DNA from: an uncultured Tolumonas sp.
GTDB lineage: Bacteria > Pseudomonadota > Gammaproteobacteria > Enterobacterales > Aeromonadaceae
DNA: 64,000 bases
Direction: 5' to 3'
Assembly: GCF_963676665.1 (NCBI RefSeq)
Contig: NZ_OY781378.1
Coordinates: forward strand, 1,270,001-1,334,000
Each line of letters opens with the position of its first letter. The first letter of the stretch is position 1. This document shows positions 1 to 9,186 of this stretch, in pieces. The notes beneath the pieces were generated by a model that was not told where the DNA came from, ran no database searches, and worked only from the letters and a program-made list of their open reading frames with translations. The translations under genes were made by a program, and so were the position numbers.

Positions 1-1141
1 GGGCAGAAACTTTATGCCATTTCACCCAACCAAAGCGTTTCAAACCCAGCGTAGCGTTTGTCAGCAGCAAGTTTTCACGGAGGCTCATTTTGGGTGCAGC
101 ACCGTGACCGAGACGCTCGGCAGGTACATAAGCCATACCCAGACGGCGGCGGCGACCGACATTCAGTCGACCAACGGGCTTGCCATTCATGATGATCTGA
201 TCGCTGTGCGTACTAACCCGCTCACCACTCAGAATACTGAGTAACTCTTCCTGACCATTACCAGCGACACCGGCAATCCCCAAAATTTCACCACCACGCA
301 GCGAGAAATTAAGCTTTTTCAGCGCGCAGGCAAAGGGGTTTGGTGCTGATGCAGAGAGGTCTTTAATTTCTAGATTAATTTTTTTGCTGGAGCGACGTTC
401 ATAGGTTTCAGCAATCGCGCTGTCACCCACCATCATCCGGGCGATACTTTCTGGCGTTTCATTGGAAGGAATACAGGCGCCGGTTACTCGTCCACCACGT
501 AATATGGTGGCGTTATGACAAAGAGCCGTCACTTCTTTTAGTTTGTGACTGATAAACAGGATCGTACAACCATCAGCAGCAAGCTGACGTAATACAACAA
601 ACAGGCTATCCACTTCCTGAGGCGTCAATACCGATGTCGGCTCATCAAGAATAAGCAGTTTGACCTGTTGGATCAGGCAGCGAAGAATTTCTACTCGTTG
701 GCGTTCGCCCATGGACAAGCTAAACACATAACGATCTGGATCGATATTCAGTCCATAATTACCCGACAGCTCACGGATGCGTCCTGCTAGATCACCGATT
801 TGTTCCCGCATCGACGGGGTTAGACACAAAGCGATGTTTTCCGTGACGGAAAGTGTTTCAAACAGCGAAAAATGCTGGAACACCATACCGATACCTAATT
901 CGCGGGCATGAGAAGGAGAGCGGATCTGCAACTCCTGACCATCCCACACGATGGAACCACTGTCCGGGGTCACCAAACCATAAATGATTTTGACCAAGGT
1001 TGACTTTCCTGCACCATTTTCACCCAATAGTGCATGGATTTCACCACGTTCGAGCTTCAAATTGATCTTGTCGTTCGCAAGACAGCCGGGATATTGCTTT
1101 TTGATATCCCACAATTCAAGCTGGTAATGATGTGTTGTCAT
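1..1141 (-). CDS. ABC transporter ATP-binding protein, nucleoside/simple-sugar type (partial)
   Basis: The gene runs off the left edge; about 380 N-terminal residues are visible. It begins at the ATG complementary to 1139-1141. The first nucleotide-binding domain has Walker A GENGAGKST (about residues 38-46), signature LSMGERQRVE and Walker B LLILDEPTS. A second ATPase domain follows with a degenerate P-loop (GVAGNGQEEL). Two fused domains, the second with a weak P-loop, are typical of the RbsA/YufO class that energises uptake of nucleosides or simple sugars through two permeases and a BMP-type binding protein. The partners would lie to the left, outside the window. The exact substrate is not visible; nucleoside is the best guess from family resemblance. 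Confidence 0.8.
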   Translation of the reverse strand, partial: MTTHHYQLELWDIKKQYPGCLANDKINLKLERGEIHALLGENGAGKSTLVKIIYGLVTPDSGSIVWDGQELQIRSPSHARELGIGMVFQHFSLFETLSVTENIALCLTPSMREQIGDLAGRIRELSGNYGLNIDPDRYVFSLSMGERQRVEILRCLIQQVKLLILDEPTSVLTPQEVDSLFVVLRQLAADGCTILFISHKLKEVTALCHNATILRGGRVTGACIPSNETPESIARMMVGDSAIAETYERRSSKKINLEIKDLSASAPNPFACALKKLNFSLRGGEILGIAGVAGNGQEELLSILSGERVSTHSDQIIMNGKPVGRLNVGRRRRLGMAYVPAERLGHGAAPKMSLRENLLLTNATLGLKRFGWVKWHKVSA

Positions 1142-1459
1142 CCTCTTTACGACACTCCGAAAAAATTGATGTGGGAGTTAAGCAAAAAATCGTCCAATTT
1201 GCCATTTTTTCTGTATGTGAAATCACTGATCAGCGAAAAAATCACCATGTGAAGAGGGCGATCAGCCGAATAATGTAGCGGATATGTAAAATGCAGGCAT
1301 ATGTCTAGCTTCAATACGGACTCACTGTATTTTAGTGGCGCTGAATTCGTTCCGATTATTTTATAACCGATAACTCATATTTTTCCTGCATTATTTTGAT
1401 GTTGAGAATAGATATGTTGTTGAAAGCGTTTTTCTCTTCGGTTTTTTCTTTTTTATGGC
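1142..1459. other. intergenic region between divergent genes
   Basis: This is 318 bases between the divergently oriented ABC ATPase and helicase IV. It is AT-rich and must hold both promoters. I see no convincing small gene, hairpin terminator or recognisable operator in it. Confidence 0.4.
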
Positions 1460-3556
1460 ATGGAACAAATGAGTAACTTAGAACTAAAACGAAGCTGGTT
1501 GGCGCAGTTATTTTTTGGACGGCAAGATGCGGTTTTAGCGCATCAAACAAGCGGATTGAGCATTGCAGATGATTCCAAAAAACAGTTGTTACCATTTGCC
1601 CGCATGAATGCCAAACCAGAAATAAAGCATTGTTTGTTTTGGTCTGATCTTTATATCACGACAGCACGGAAAACCTATCTTTATCGTGGTTTTTCTCGAA
1701 CTCGTTTACGTCAGTTGGTGGTGTTGTTGAATCAAGGCTGGCAAAGTCATATCGAGCAACAATTAAATGCAGAGTATATAAATGCCAAAGCGATAAAAGC
1801 CGAAATACGTGCTTTTGTAGATAGCTCTGCCTATCGGCGTGACTCACAACGTCAGTGGCTGGTGAATCGCTGTCAGGCTGTTTCTTCGGTATCTGCCGCG
1901 TTAAAAGCGCAATTTGCTACGCCTCTTCAGCAATCGACATTTAAATATCTGGCTGCTTTTGTTGCTGCATCGGAAGATAAAGTGAAAAAAGCAAATGCCA
2001 AATTTCTGCAACAGGAGACGATACGTTTTAAATCGTTTTTCGACACAATAGAAAAAAATCCACTCACGGTTGCACAACGACAAGCATGTCTGATTAACGA
2101 AGATTGCAATCTGGTATTGGCAGGTGCCGGCACAGGGAAAACCAGCACCATGATTGGCCGTGCGGGCTATCTGTTGGCAAGTGAACAAACAAAACCAGAA
2201 CAAATTTTAATGCTGGCGTTTGCTAAAAAAGCGGCGGAAGAGATGCAGGATCGTCAGGATAAATGTCTCAGCTCAATGCTGCCACAAGCCACGCCAACCA
2301 TAAAAACCTTCCATGCTTTGGGTTTAGAGATCATCTCGGTAGTTGAAGGCCGACGTCCAACTCTTACTGCCTTTGCGGAGGATAATGCGTTATTTACTCG
2401 TTTTATTGAGAAAGTCGTTGCTGAATTAATGCAGGACGCGGCATATCAAGAAAAGGTAGTGAAATTTTGTGATTGCTCACCGTCGCTGACTTCAACATCT
2501 GATGTATCGCAATTCCTCGCTGATTTTTTGGTGTTATTTAAACAGTCTTCTCAAACATTGGCTGCGTTAAAGAAGCGAATGCCCAAAAAGGGAAAGTCAC
2601 GTTTTACGCTGTTAATTGCGCTTTTTGAACCCGTTTTGACTGCGTATCAGCTTTATTTATCGGATCGTCATGAAATTGATTTTGCAGATATGATTGAAAA
2701 GGCGATTGAATATATTGAAAACGGACGTTATCGCTCACCTTATCAGCACATATTGGTTGATGAGTTCCAGGATATCAGCCAACCCCGGGCGCGCCTGATC
2801 AAAGCATTACTGGATCAACGGGATGATGCGGTGTTGTTTGCCGTTGGCGATGACTGGCAAGCGATCTATCGTTTTAGTGGCAGTGATTTAAGTGTGACGC
2901 AACGGTTTAGTGATATTTTTGGGGCTGCCAGTGTGACTGCGCTTGATACCACGTTCCGTTTCAATAATAAGATCGGCGATGTCGCTTCAGCTTTTGTGTT
3001 GCAAAATCCTGCTCAGATAAAAAAATCGATCAACTCTGTGGCTGTGGTGGCTGAGCCTGCGGTGTCACTTATCCAAGTGAAGGATGCTAAGCGAGGGCTT
3101 CTTCAGGCGTTAAATGCCATCCACCAGCAAGTCATGAATCAGCCAGATCAGAAAACGTCTGTCGCTGTATTAGCGCGCTTTAATTTCCTGCTCGGTGATG
3201 ACAGCCTGAAAGAGCTCAAACTGCAGATGGAAACGCAATATCCGTTATTGGATCTGCAATTCATGTCAGTGCATGCCTCGAAGGGGAAAGAAGCCGATTA
3301 CGTGATAGTGCTGGGTATGAACAATGGCAAATACGGTTTTCCGAGTCAAAAAGAGAGCGATCCGATTTTAGAGTTTCTTTTGCCTGAAAAAGAACAATTC
3401 CCCGATGCGGAAGAGCGCCGGTTGTTTTATGTGGCATTAACACGTGCCCGGCATCGGGTATATCTAGTCTGTAATCCAACAGAGGTATCACCTTTTATTG
3501 CGGAATTAATCGATCAGAAATATCCGGTTTGTAATGGTGAATTTGCCGCAAAATAA
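1460..3556 (+). CDS. helD: DNA helicase IV (UvrD/Rep superfamily 1)
   Basis: The protein has 698 residues, close to E. coli HelD (684). A HelD-type N-terminal region of about 200 residues precedes the SF1A core. Visible motifs are Walker A LVLAGAGTGKTS (near residue 219), motif Ia LLMLAFAKKAAEEM-like, Walker B LVDEFQDIS, motif III VGDDWQAIYRFSG, motif V MSVHASKGKEADYV and motif VI FYVALTRARHR. It is expected to be a 3'-5' ATP-dependent DNA helicase in recombination and repair. No strong Shine-Dalgarno precedes either ATG 1460 or the in-frame ATG 1469, so the exact start is open. It appears to be a single-gene unit. Confidence 0.93.
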   Translation: MEQMSNLELKRSWLAQLFFGRQDAVLAHQTSGLSIADDSKKQLLPFARMNAKPEIKHCLFWSDLYITTARKTYLYRGFSRTRLRQLVVLLNQGWQSHIEQQLNAEYINAKAIKAEIRAFVDSSAYRRDSQRQWLVNRCQAVSSVSAALKAQFATPLQQSTFKYLAAFVAASEDKVKKANAKFLQQETIRFKSFFDTIEKNPLTVAQRQACLINEDCNLVLAGAGTGKTSTMIGRAGYLLASEQTKPEQILMLAFAKKAAEEMQDRQDKCLSSMLPQATPTIKTFHALGLEIISVVEGRRPTLTAFAEDNALFTRFIEKVVAELMQDAAYQEKVVKFCDCSPSLTSTSDVSQFLADFLVLFKQSSQTLAALKKRMPKKGKSRFTLLIALFEPVLTAYQLYLSDRHEIDFADMIEKAIEYIENGRYRSPYQHILVDEFQDISQPRARLIKALLDQRDDAVLFAVGDDWQAIYRFSGSDLSVTQRFSDIFGAASVTALDTTFRFNNKIGDVASAFVLQNPAQIKKSINSVAVVAEPAVSLIQVKDAKRGLLQALNAIHQQVMNQPDQKTSVAVLARFNFLLGDDSLKELKLQMETQYPLLDLQFMSVHASKGKEADYVIVLGMNNGKYGFPSQKESDPILEFLLPEKEQFPDAEERRLFYVALTRARHRVYLVCNPTEVSPFIAELIDQKYPVCNGEFAAK

Positions 3557-3669
3557 GTTCCAAATGAGGGTTTGAGCGAAATGGGACTAAGGTTGATTGT
3601 TTCAGCGTCTTTTTCGTAACGATAATGGGAAATACTGATCTTGTTTTTATCACTACAGGATTTTCTATC

Positions 3670-4224
3670 ATGCGTAACTCGATTTTTCCTTTGTTATTGT
3701 CGGTCGGACTGATTTGTAATGTTGGTTCAGCCAATGCGGCCTCTAAATTTCAGCTGGATAGTACAGATCTGAATAATGGTAAATTTGCAGAAATGCAGGT
3801 ATTGAACAGTTTTGGTTGTAGTGGAAAAAATATTTCGCCGCAATTGAGCTGGCATGGGGAGCCTGCTGGCACCAAAAGTTTTGTCGTTAGTATTTATGAT
3901 CAAGATGCCCCAAGTGGTTCAGGTTGGTGGCATTGGGTTGTCGCTAATATTCCTGCGAAGATGCATGAATTGCCACAAGGTGCGAGTAGCGATGCGAGTA
4001 AATTACCTAATGGCGCACTGCAGACCAATACTGATTTTGGAAAACCGGGTTATGGTGGGCCGTGTCCGCCTGTTGGTCAGACTCATCGATACACGATTAC
4101 AGTTACGGCACTAAAAGTAGAAAAGCTGGATGTGACAGCTGATTCAACAGGTGCCATGGTGGGTTTTATGACCAACATGAATAGTCTGGGTAAGGCGACT
4201 AAAACAGTTAAATACGGTCGTTAA
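3670..4224 (+). CDS. YbhB/YbcL family PEBP-like periplasmic protein
   Basis: The protein has 184 residues from ATG 3670, which is preceded by AGGA and opens directly into a signal peptide (MRNSIFPLLLSVGLI.. cut near ANA/AS). An upstream in-frame start at 3625 would add 15 residues in front of the signal sequence and is less likely. The mature part carries the phosphatidylethanolamine-binding-protein fold signatures: a CSGKNISPQLSW-like stretch, the DQDAPSGSGWWHWVV core and GYGGPCPP. Bacterial YbhB/YbcL proteins are small periplasmic or cytoplasmic members of the Raf-kinase-inhibitor-like family with no firmly known substrate. The gene stands alone here. Confidence 0.88.
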   Translation: MRNSIFPLLLSVGLICNVGSANAASKFQLDSTDLNNGKFAEMQVLNSFGCSGKNISPQLSWHGEPAGTKSFVVSIYDQDAPSGSGWWHWVVANIPAKMHELPQGASSDASKLPNGALQTNTDFGKPGYGGPCPPVGQTHRYTITVTALKVEKLDVTADSTGAMVGFMTNMNSLGKATKTVKYGR

Positions 4225-4458
4225 TGTATAAAGTCATTGCGGATTTAGACTCGCTTTGACTTTGTAAATATCATGTATGGATATCTGATGGTTCGAACAA
4301 TTATAAATCGTGCCGGTGTGGGCGTTACTGCCCATATTATTCAGCGTAATTCCCTGGGGTTTATTCGGAATTTCGAATATCCGACATTGATTTTTGTACT
4401 GCATGGAACAAAAACGCTTCGCAGTAAGAATCAAACTCATATCATTCGGGCCGGCGAG

Positions 4459-5669
4459 CAGGGCGGGATCGTACTTTGTTAATGAAGTTTGAACAGTCTG
4501 ATCTGCTGTGATCTAATAGCCCCTTCTTTTGGAGGAGCCAAGCATGACGTTGATTGAACATCTTACTGTTGTTGAAGAAACACGCTCTGATATTAACCGA
4601 AAACACGATCTGGTTGATGTCATCTTTCTTGTTATCAGTGCAATTATGGCTGGTGCAGAAGGTTGGCAAGATATTGAAACATATGGTGATTCTAAAGCTG
4701 AATGGCTATTTAAATATCGTCCATTCACACATGGTATCCCGCGTCGCCATACTATTGCTCGCATATTGCAGGGGATTGTCCCGGAAAGCTTACTGGATGC
4801 GTTGCTCAATTGGGTAAATGAGCAACGCACCCATCGTGGCAAACCCATGATTGCTTTTGATGGTAAGGTTCTCCGTGGCGCTTATCGCCATGATCCTAAG
4901 CAAGCCGTCCAGCTTGTGACCGCTTATGATACCGAAAATGGGTTAGTACTAAGCCAAAAAGCCACGCCGACAAAGAAGGGCGAAATTGCTACAGTCAAAG
5001 AGATGTTGGATATGTTGAACCTGAAAGGCGCGGTTGTGACCTTGGATGCGCTGCATTGCCAACGGGAAACACTGGAAAAAATCAGGGACAAGAAAGCGCA
5101 TATCGTGGTGCAGGTTAAAAATAACCAGCGCAAATTACGGGCGACAGTACAATCTCAATTTCAGACCGTCTTTGACGCAAAAAAAGAGAAAACCGTTGTT
5201 GAGCTCAAAGAAGAAAGCCATGGCCGAAAAGAAGAACGTTATGTCTTTCAATTAAAAGCAAAATTACCCGAAGAGCTCGTGGAGAAGTGGCCGACAATCC
5301 GCAGCATTATTGCTGTAGAGCGACATCGGGTAGTCAATGACAAGGGAACGGTAGACACCTCTTATTATGTCAGTTCGTTATCACCGAAACACAAGCTTCT
5401 GGGTCACTATATCCGGCAACATTGGCGTATAGAAAACAGCCAGCACTACATTCTGGACGTCGTTTTCAATGAGGATGCCTCGCGAATTGTAATGGATGAT
5501 GCAGTTGAACACATGGCGCTATTCCGAAGGTTTGTGCTGAACATACTTAAGCAAAATGAATGCGGTGCGCCAAGCCAACGAAATAAACTGAAGAAAGCAG
5601 GTTGGAATGATGATTATCGAGCTCAATTGTTCTTTGGTTAATTAATGTTCAAAGTATGCTCGCACCCTG
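4459..5669 (+). mobile_element. ISAs1-family insertion sequence, complete, 1211 bp
   Basis: Terminal inverted repeats of 20 bp start CAGGG and end TACTTTG, matching at 16 of 20 positions between 4459-4478 and the complement of 5650-5669. The element is flanked by a perfect 10-bp direct repeat GGCCGGCGAG at 4449-4458 and 5670-5679. One transposase gene fills it. Repeat length, CAGGG termini and transposase type fit the ISAs1 family. Intact ends, intact transposase and an exact duplication indicate a recent insertion. Confidence 0.93.
4544..5641 (+). CDS. ISAs1-family transposase
   Basis: The protein has 365 residues from ATG 4544, chosen because a strong GGAGGAG at 4531-4537 sits seven bases upstream; a TTG at 4529 lies before that site. 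The DDE catalytic residues are visible in AFDGKVLRGAYR (first Asp), VTLDALHCQ (second Asp) and HWRIENSQHYILDVVFNEDASR-type C-terminal signature (Glu). The length is typical of the family (also called H-repeat-associated proteins) and no frameshift is seen, so the enzyme is probably functional. It sits inside a split AraC-family gene. Confidence 0.93.
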   Translation: MTLIEHLTVVEETRSDINRKHDLVDVIFLVISAIMAGAEGWQDIETYGDSKAEWLFKYRPFTHGIPRRHTIARILQGIVPESLLDALLNWVNEQRTHRGKPMIAFDGKVLRGAYRHDPKQAVQLVTAYDTENGLVLSQKATPTKKGEIATVKEMLDMLNLKGAVVTLDALHCQRETLEKIRDKKAHIVVQVKNNQRKLRATVQSQFQTVFDAKKEKTVVELKEESHGRKEERYVFQLKAKLPEELVEKWPTIRSIIAVERHRVVNDKGTVDTSYYVSSLSPKHKLLGHYIRQHWRIENSQHYILDVVFNEDASRIVMDDAVEHMALFRRFVLNILKQNECGAPSQRNKLKKAGWNDDYRAQLFFG

Positions 5670-6369
5670 GGCCGGCGAGTGTGTTGCAGTTGATGGCGGT
5701 TTAACCTTCGAGATTGTAAATGAAACATCAACGTCTGGTGCGTATGAGGCTTGGTGGATGGCATGGGATCCTCATTTACTGTCTGAGCATAATCGACAGT
5801 TAACCTATACAGAAAAAAATACAATTAGCGTGTGGCCCATTCGGAAGATTGAGCCTGTGTTTCAACAATCACTGGAAAAAGCATTAACCGCTTTATCAGA
5901 TGAAACCCGTGTTCCTGTGAATATTGCCAGGCATCAATTACATGAAGTTTTAATTTGGCTGGCACATTATGGTGTTTGCTTTCAGCCCCGCGAAATTACG
6001 ACGATTTCTGGCAAAATCCGCCAGTTGGTTGCTCGTGATCCTGCATATAAATGGACGGCTCCTCATTTTGCGAGCCTGATGGCGATGAGTGAGGCAACAC
6101 TACGTCGTCGGCTGGTTGCAGAACAAGGCTCGCTAATGGAATTAATAAGCGATGTTCGTATGAATTTCGCGCTCACTTTATTACAGTCAACGGATTACCC
6201 TGTATCCCAAATTGCTCAGGATGTGGGATATGAATCGCAGTCAAAATTTGCCATGCGTTTTCGTAAACGGTTTGGTTTTTCACCCATGATGGTAAGAGAA
6301 AAATCCAAAAGGATATGAGAATAGCGTTAGAATGATCGCTCTGATTTTCACATCCGATAAGAATTTCTA

Positions 6370-7563
6370 ATGGAAGAGACCCGAACTATTGCTAGCAGTA
6401 AATCGAGTGATACCCGTTTTCGCGTATTAGGTGCTATCAGCATGTCGCATTTTCTGAATGACATGCTGCAATCATTGATTTTTGCTATCTACCCGCTCTT
6501 GAAGGGCAATTACGACCTGAATTTTACGCAAATTGGCCTTTTGACACTGACTTATCAGCTAACCGCATCCATTTTACAACCCATGGTTGGCTTTTATACC
6601 GATAAACACCCGAAACCTTATTCGTTAGTGGTGGGCATGGGGTCAACATGTGCGGGGCTATTATTACTAAGTCAGGCGCACACGTTTCCGCTGCTGCTGC
6701 TGGCTGCATCCATGGTAGGGCTGGGCTCTTCCATTTTTCACCCGGAATCGTCGCGGGTTGCCCGTATGGCTTCTGGTGGCAGACATGGTTTGGCACAATC
6801 GATTTTTCAGGTTGGTGGCAACGCAGGCACAGCGACCGGCCCACTTCTAGCAGCAATCGTGATTTTCCCATTGGGTCAGGGGAGTCTGGCTTGGTTCTCT
6901 CTGGCTGCATTACTGGCAATGTTCATTTTGTGGAAGGTGGGAAACTGGTATAGCCAGCAACATCGCAGCCAGAAAACGCATATTGCACCCAAAACATCTT
7001 CATTATCCCACGGTAGAATTGCTCTGGCGTTGGGTGTGTTGCTGTTGCTCATTACCTCAAAATATCTCTATTTGGCGAGTCTGACGAACTATTACACTTT
7101 CTATCTGATGCACCATTTCGGTTTAGATGCACAGGCTGCACAATATCATCTGTTTATCTTTCTTTTTGCTGTCGCTGCCGGCACGGTGCTTGGTGGCCCT
7201 ATTGGCGACAAGATCGGGCGCAAAAGAGTGATTTGGTTTTCCATCCTCGGGGTTGCGCCTTTTACGCTGGCCTTACCGCATGCAGATTTGCTTTGGACAT
7301 CGATCTTATCTTTTGTGATTGGGTTTATTTTGGCGTCAGCATTTTCCGCGATATTGGTTTACGCGCAAGAATTGGTACCAGGCAGAATTGGAACGATTTC
7401 GGGCCTGTTTTTTGGTTTTGCCTTTGGTGTAGCCGGTATTGGCGCTGCATTGATGGGGCAGTTAGCCGATCGCTATGGCATCGAATTTGTTTATCAGATA
7501 TGCGGCTGGTTGCCCCTCATGGGGGTGATTACGGCATTGTTACCTTCATTACATAAACGCTGA
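6370..7563 (+). CDS. fsr: MFS exporter, fosmidomycin-resistance (Fsr) type
   Basis: The protein has 397 residues, close to E. coli Fsr (406), and resembles it over the whole length. Examples are LGAISMSHFLNDMLQSL at the N-terminus, HPESSRVARMASGGRHGLAQ in the first half, GGPIGDKIGRKRVIW at the loop between helices 8 and 9, and LVYAQELVPGRIG near the end. About 12 hydrophobic segments and a central hydrophilic loop give the usual 6+6 major-facilitator plan in the inner membrane. Fsr exports fosmidomycin by proton antiport; the natural substrate is unknown. It starts 51 bases after the split AraC-type regulator in the same direction. Confidence 0.93.
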   Translation: MEETRTIASSKSSDTRFRVLGAISMSHFLNDMLQSLIFAIYPLLKGNYDLNFTQIGLLTLTYQLTASILQPMVGFYTDKHPKPYSLVVGMGSTCAGLLLLSQAHTFPLLLLAASMVGLGSSIFHPESSRVARMASGGRHGLAQSIFQVGGNAGTATGPLLAAIVIFPLGQGSLAWFSLAALLAMFILWKVGNWYSQQHRSQKTHIAPKTSSLSHGRIALALGVLLLLITSKYLYLASLTNYYTFYLMHHFGLDAQAAQYHLFIFLFAVAAGTVLGGPIGDKIGRKRVIWFSILGVAPFTLALPHADLLWTSILSFVIGFILASAFSAILVYAQELVPGRIGTISGLFFGFAFGVAGIGAALMGQLADRYGIEFVYQICGWLPLMGVITALLPSLHKR

Positions 7564-7625
7564 AAGCAAGCTGGCTATTTTCATTAATCGTCTATCTTTA
7601 TATTAGCGATTATGGAGATACAGTA

Positions 7626-7865
7626 ATGAAGAATATCAAGGTACTCGGAACTGGATGCAGCAACTGTAAAACCACTGTAAGACTGATTGATGAGATAGCA
7701 AAAGAAAATGGTGTTGAAATTCAATTAGAAAAGGTGGAAGAAATCCGTGACATTATGAGTTATGGCGTCATGGCAACACCTGGCGTCGTCATTGATGGTG
7801 AAGTAGTGCATTCAGGTGGCGTTCCATCAAAAGAGAAAATCCAGAAATGGTTTACGGCAAAATAA
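7626..7865 (+). CDS. small thioredoxin-like redox protein (thioredoxin_3 type)
   Basis: This is a 79-residue cytoplasmic protein with a thioredoxin-like fold signature: a CxxC active site in GTGCSNC (Cys11 and Cys14 of the motif region), a cis-proline segment MATPGVVIDGEVVHSGGVP and a short C-terminal helix. It belongs to the small glutaredoxin/thioredoxin hybrids described as redox-active disulfide protein 2. These often occur beside metal, arsenic or permease genes; here a DUF2703 gene follows after 30 bases, so the two are probably co-transcribed. A good GGAGATAC ribosome site precedes ATG 7626. The partner reductase is not evident. Confidence 0.85.
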   Translation: MKNIKVLGTGCSNCKTTVRLIDEIAKENGVEIQLEKVEEIRDIMSYGVMATPGVVIDGEVVHSGGVPSKEKIQKWFTAK

Positions 7866-7895
7866 GGGAACTCTTTTGATGGGAAGGAATTATTG

Positions 7896-8282
7896 ATGAA
7901 AGTATTACCAATCGTTTGGCAGCGACTGGTTACTGCCGATGGTGAAACCTGTGAACGCTGTGGGAATACCTATTTGGAAATGGTTCATGCGGTTGAAATA
8001 TTACGGCAAGAACTGCATCCATTAGGCATTGAGCCGGTTTTACGTACGAAGACTATCTCAGAAAATGAGTTTAAAGCTCATCCGGAAGAATCAAACCGGA
8101 TCTGGATCGGCAATAAAGCGCTGGAAGAGTGGCTTGATGCCAAAGCAGGCGAAAGTCAGTGTTGTGCTGCTTGCGGGGATGCCAATTGCCGCACATTACA
8201 ACTGGACGCTGTCGAATATGAGGCTATTCCGCAGCAGCTTATATTAAAGGCTGCATTAAAGGCCGCAGCGATGCTGTTGTGA
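7896..8282 (+). CDS. DUF2703 family cysteine-rich protein
   Basis: The protein has 128 residues from ATG 7896, seven bases after AAGGA; a TTG three bases earlier is less likely. It is rich in cysteine: CERC near residue 16 and CCAACGDANC near residue 90. This pattern and the ETCERCGNTYLEM.. opening match the DUF2703 family, whose role is unknown. Cysteine pairs and the upstream thioredoxin-like gene suggest redox or metal handling, which is inference. A run of alanine and leucine ends the protein. Confidence 0.8.
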   Translation: MKVLPIVWQRLVTADGETCERCGNTYLEMVHAVEILRQELHPLGIEPVLRTKTISENEFKAHPEESNRIWIGNKALEEWLDAKAGESQCCAACGDANCRTLQLDAVEYEAIPQQLILKAALKAAAMLL

Positions 8283-8375
8283 CCCTAAAACTAGGGGGAT
8301 ATACGACTATATTATCTGGCACATCTGGGGTGGTAAATAAACGTGCCAGAGATGGTATATAGATAGTGATAATTT

Positions 8376-8753
8376 TCATATGATTTTACAATTAATTAAA
8401 GCATCTTCATTAAATTCATAAATGGCGCATAAACGATGATAACCATCTGCAATGACAACGACGCCATTTTGTTCATCTCTTAATAGAAGCAGTGGGGAAA
8501 GCGGTTCTCCTTTCTCAATTTTTTTCTTGTCTTTCTCAACATGCAGATTACTTACCCCTAATAGTGAGAGTCGGGAAGCTCTAAAGATATCTTTCGCTTT
8601 AAAATGAACGATAGGTGTGTTTCTATACTCGGCCATCATTTCTGCAACTCGCGACTCAGAATAGATAAGACTGAGATAAGATTCTGCTGCTGGATAATTA
8701 TGCTCGGCTACTTCAGGAAACCATTTGATTTCTTTAAACTTAATTTGTGTCAT
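8376..8753 (-). CDS. ParB/sulfiredoxin-like domain protein
   Basis: The protein has 125 residues. The C-terminal part, PLLLLRDEQNGVVVIADGYHRLCAIYEFNED, carries the ParB/Srx fold signature (DGYHRL in place of the usual DGxHR). The N-terminal half begins with a conserved-looking IKFKEIKWFPEVAEHNYPAA. Small single-domain members occur in many proteobacteria away from partitioning loci and are of unknown role. No parA is nearby, so a partitioning function is not supported. The gene stands alone, in opposite orientation to its left neighbour. Confidence 0.75.
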   Translation of the reverse strand: MTQIKFKEIKWFPEVAEHNYPAAESYLSLIYSESRVAEMMAEYRNTPIVHFKAKDIFRASRLSLLGVSNLHVEKDKKKIEKGEPLSPLLLLRDEQNGVVVIADGYHRLCAIYEFNEDALINCKII

Positions 8754-8953
8754 TTTTGATTCCCAACGATAATTTGTTTATTAAAGGATATTCGGAATGC
8801 TATTAGAAAATTTTGCCAAATAATTAGTTTAACTCAAAAGGCCGGCGAATTTTGCTCTGAACCACGCCAGAAACTAATTTTTCACATATCAGCTAACCGC
8901 AATACTATACTTAAGCTGCACCCGCATTCGTCGGTATTAGCGAGGATAAGATC

Positions 8954-9079
8954 ATGGGTAAGGAATGGCAAAGCAACAAAGAAGCAAAAAAACAACCAGC
9001 AATGACTCCTAAGGAAAAAAAGGCGGCCAAACGGGAAAAGAAACACACCCCAGCCTTTGCTCCGATGCCTAAGAGATAG
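8954..9079 (+). CDS. small lysine-rich protein, 41 residues
   Basis: The open frame starts at ATG 8954, nine bases after GAGG at 8942-8945, and ends at TAG 9077-9079. The protein is very basic: MGKEWQSNKEAKKQP, then a KEKKAAKREKKH core and a PAFAPMPKR end. It has no hydrophobic segment. The ribosome site, strong lysine bias and a following terminator-like hairpin support a real gene. It resembles small basic hypothetical proteins I recall from marine and enteric gammaproteobacteria, but I cannot give a family or function. Confidence 0.6.
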   Translation: MGKEWQSNKEAKKQPAMTPKEKKAAKREKKHTPAFAPMPKR

Positions 9080-9141
9080 GTCTGTCAGGTGTAGCTAGAT
9101 GCTACTTTTAGATTGTCGAATTGATTAATAGTGGGATCATG

Positions 9142-9186
9142 AATGTGCCGAATCGGGTTGAGTCGATTCGGCACATTTCATTTTTA
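9142..9186 (+). terminator. terminator-like hairpin
   Basis: A perfect 14-bp stem (AATGTGCCGAATCG at 9142-9155 against 9164-9177) with an 8-base loop is followed by TTTCATTTTTA. A smaller hairpin, GTAGC-TAGAT-GCTAC with a T-run, lies just upstream at 9091-9110. Either could end the 41-residue gene. Confidence 0.7.

Larger units (their letters stand above)
4273..6318 (+). pseudogene. AraC-family transcriptional regulator disrupted by an ISAs1-family element
   Basis: The N-terminal 62 codons (4273-4458) and the C-terminal part (5680-6318) lie either side of an insertion sequence. Removing 4459-5669 and one copy of the 10-bp duplication joins ..RAGE to CVAVDGG.. in frame. This restores a 274-residue protein with a C-terminal AraC-type double helix-turn-helix (FASLMAMSEATLRRRL about 60 residues from the end, then VSQIAQDVGYESQSKFAMRF). 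The N-terminal half looks like the cupin-type sensor of ToxR/ExsA-like AraC members. The downstream part still has an ATG (5656, inside the element's right end), so a truncated DNA-binding fragment could conceivably be made. The fsr-type exporter lies 51 bases downstream and may have been its target, but this is unproven. Confidence 0.9.

Noticed and set aside
8840-8848. Second GGCCGGCGA, nine of the ten bases duplicated at the ISAs1 element
   Set aside because: No inverted-repeat end or transposase lies beside it; chance or a favoured target sequence.
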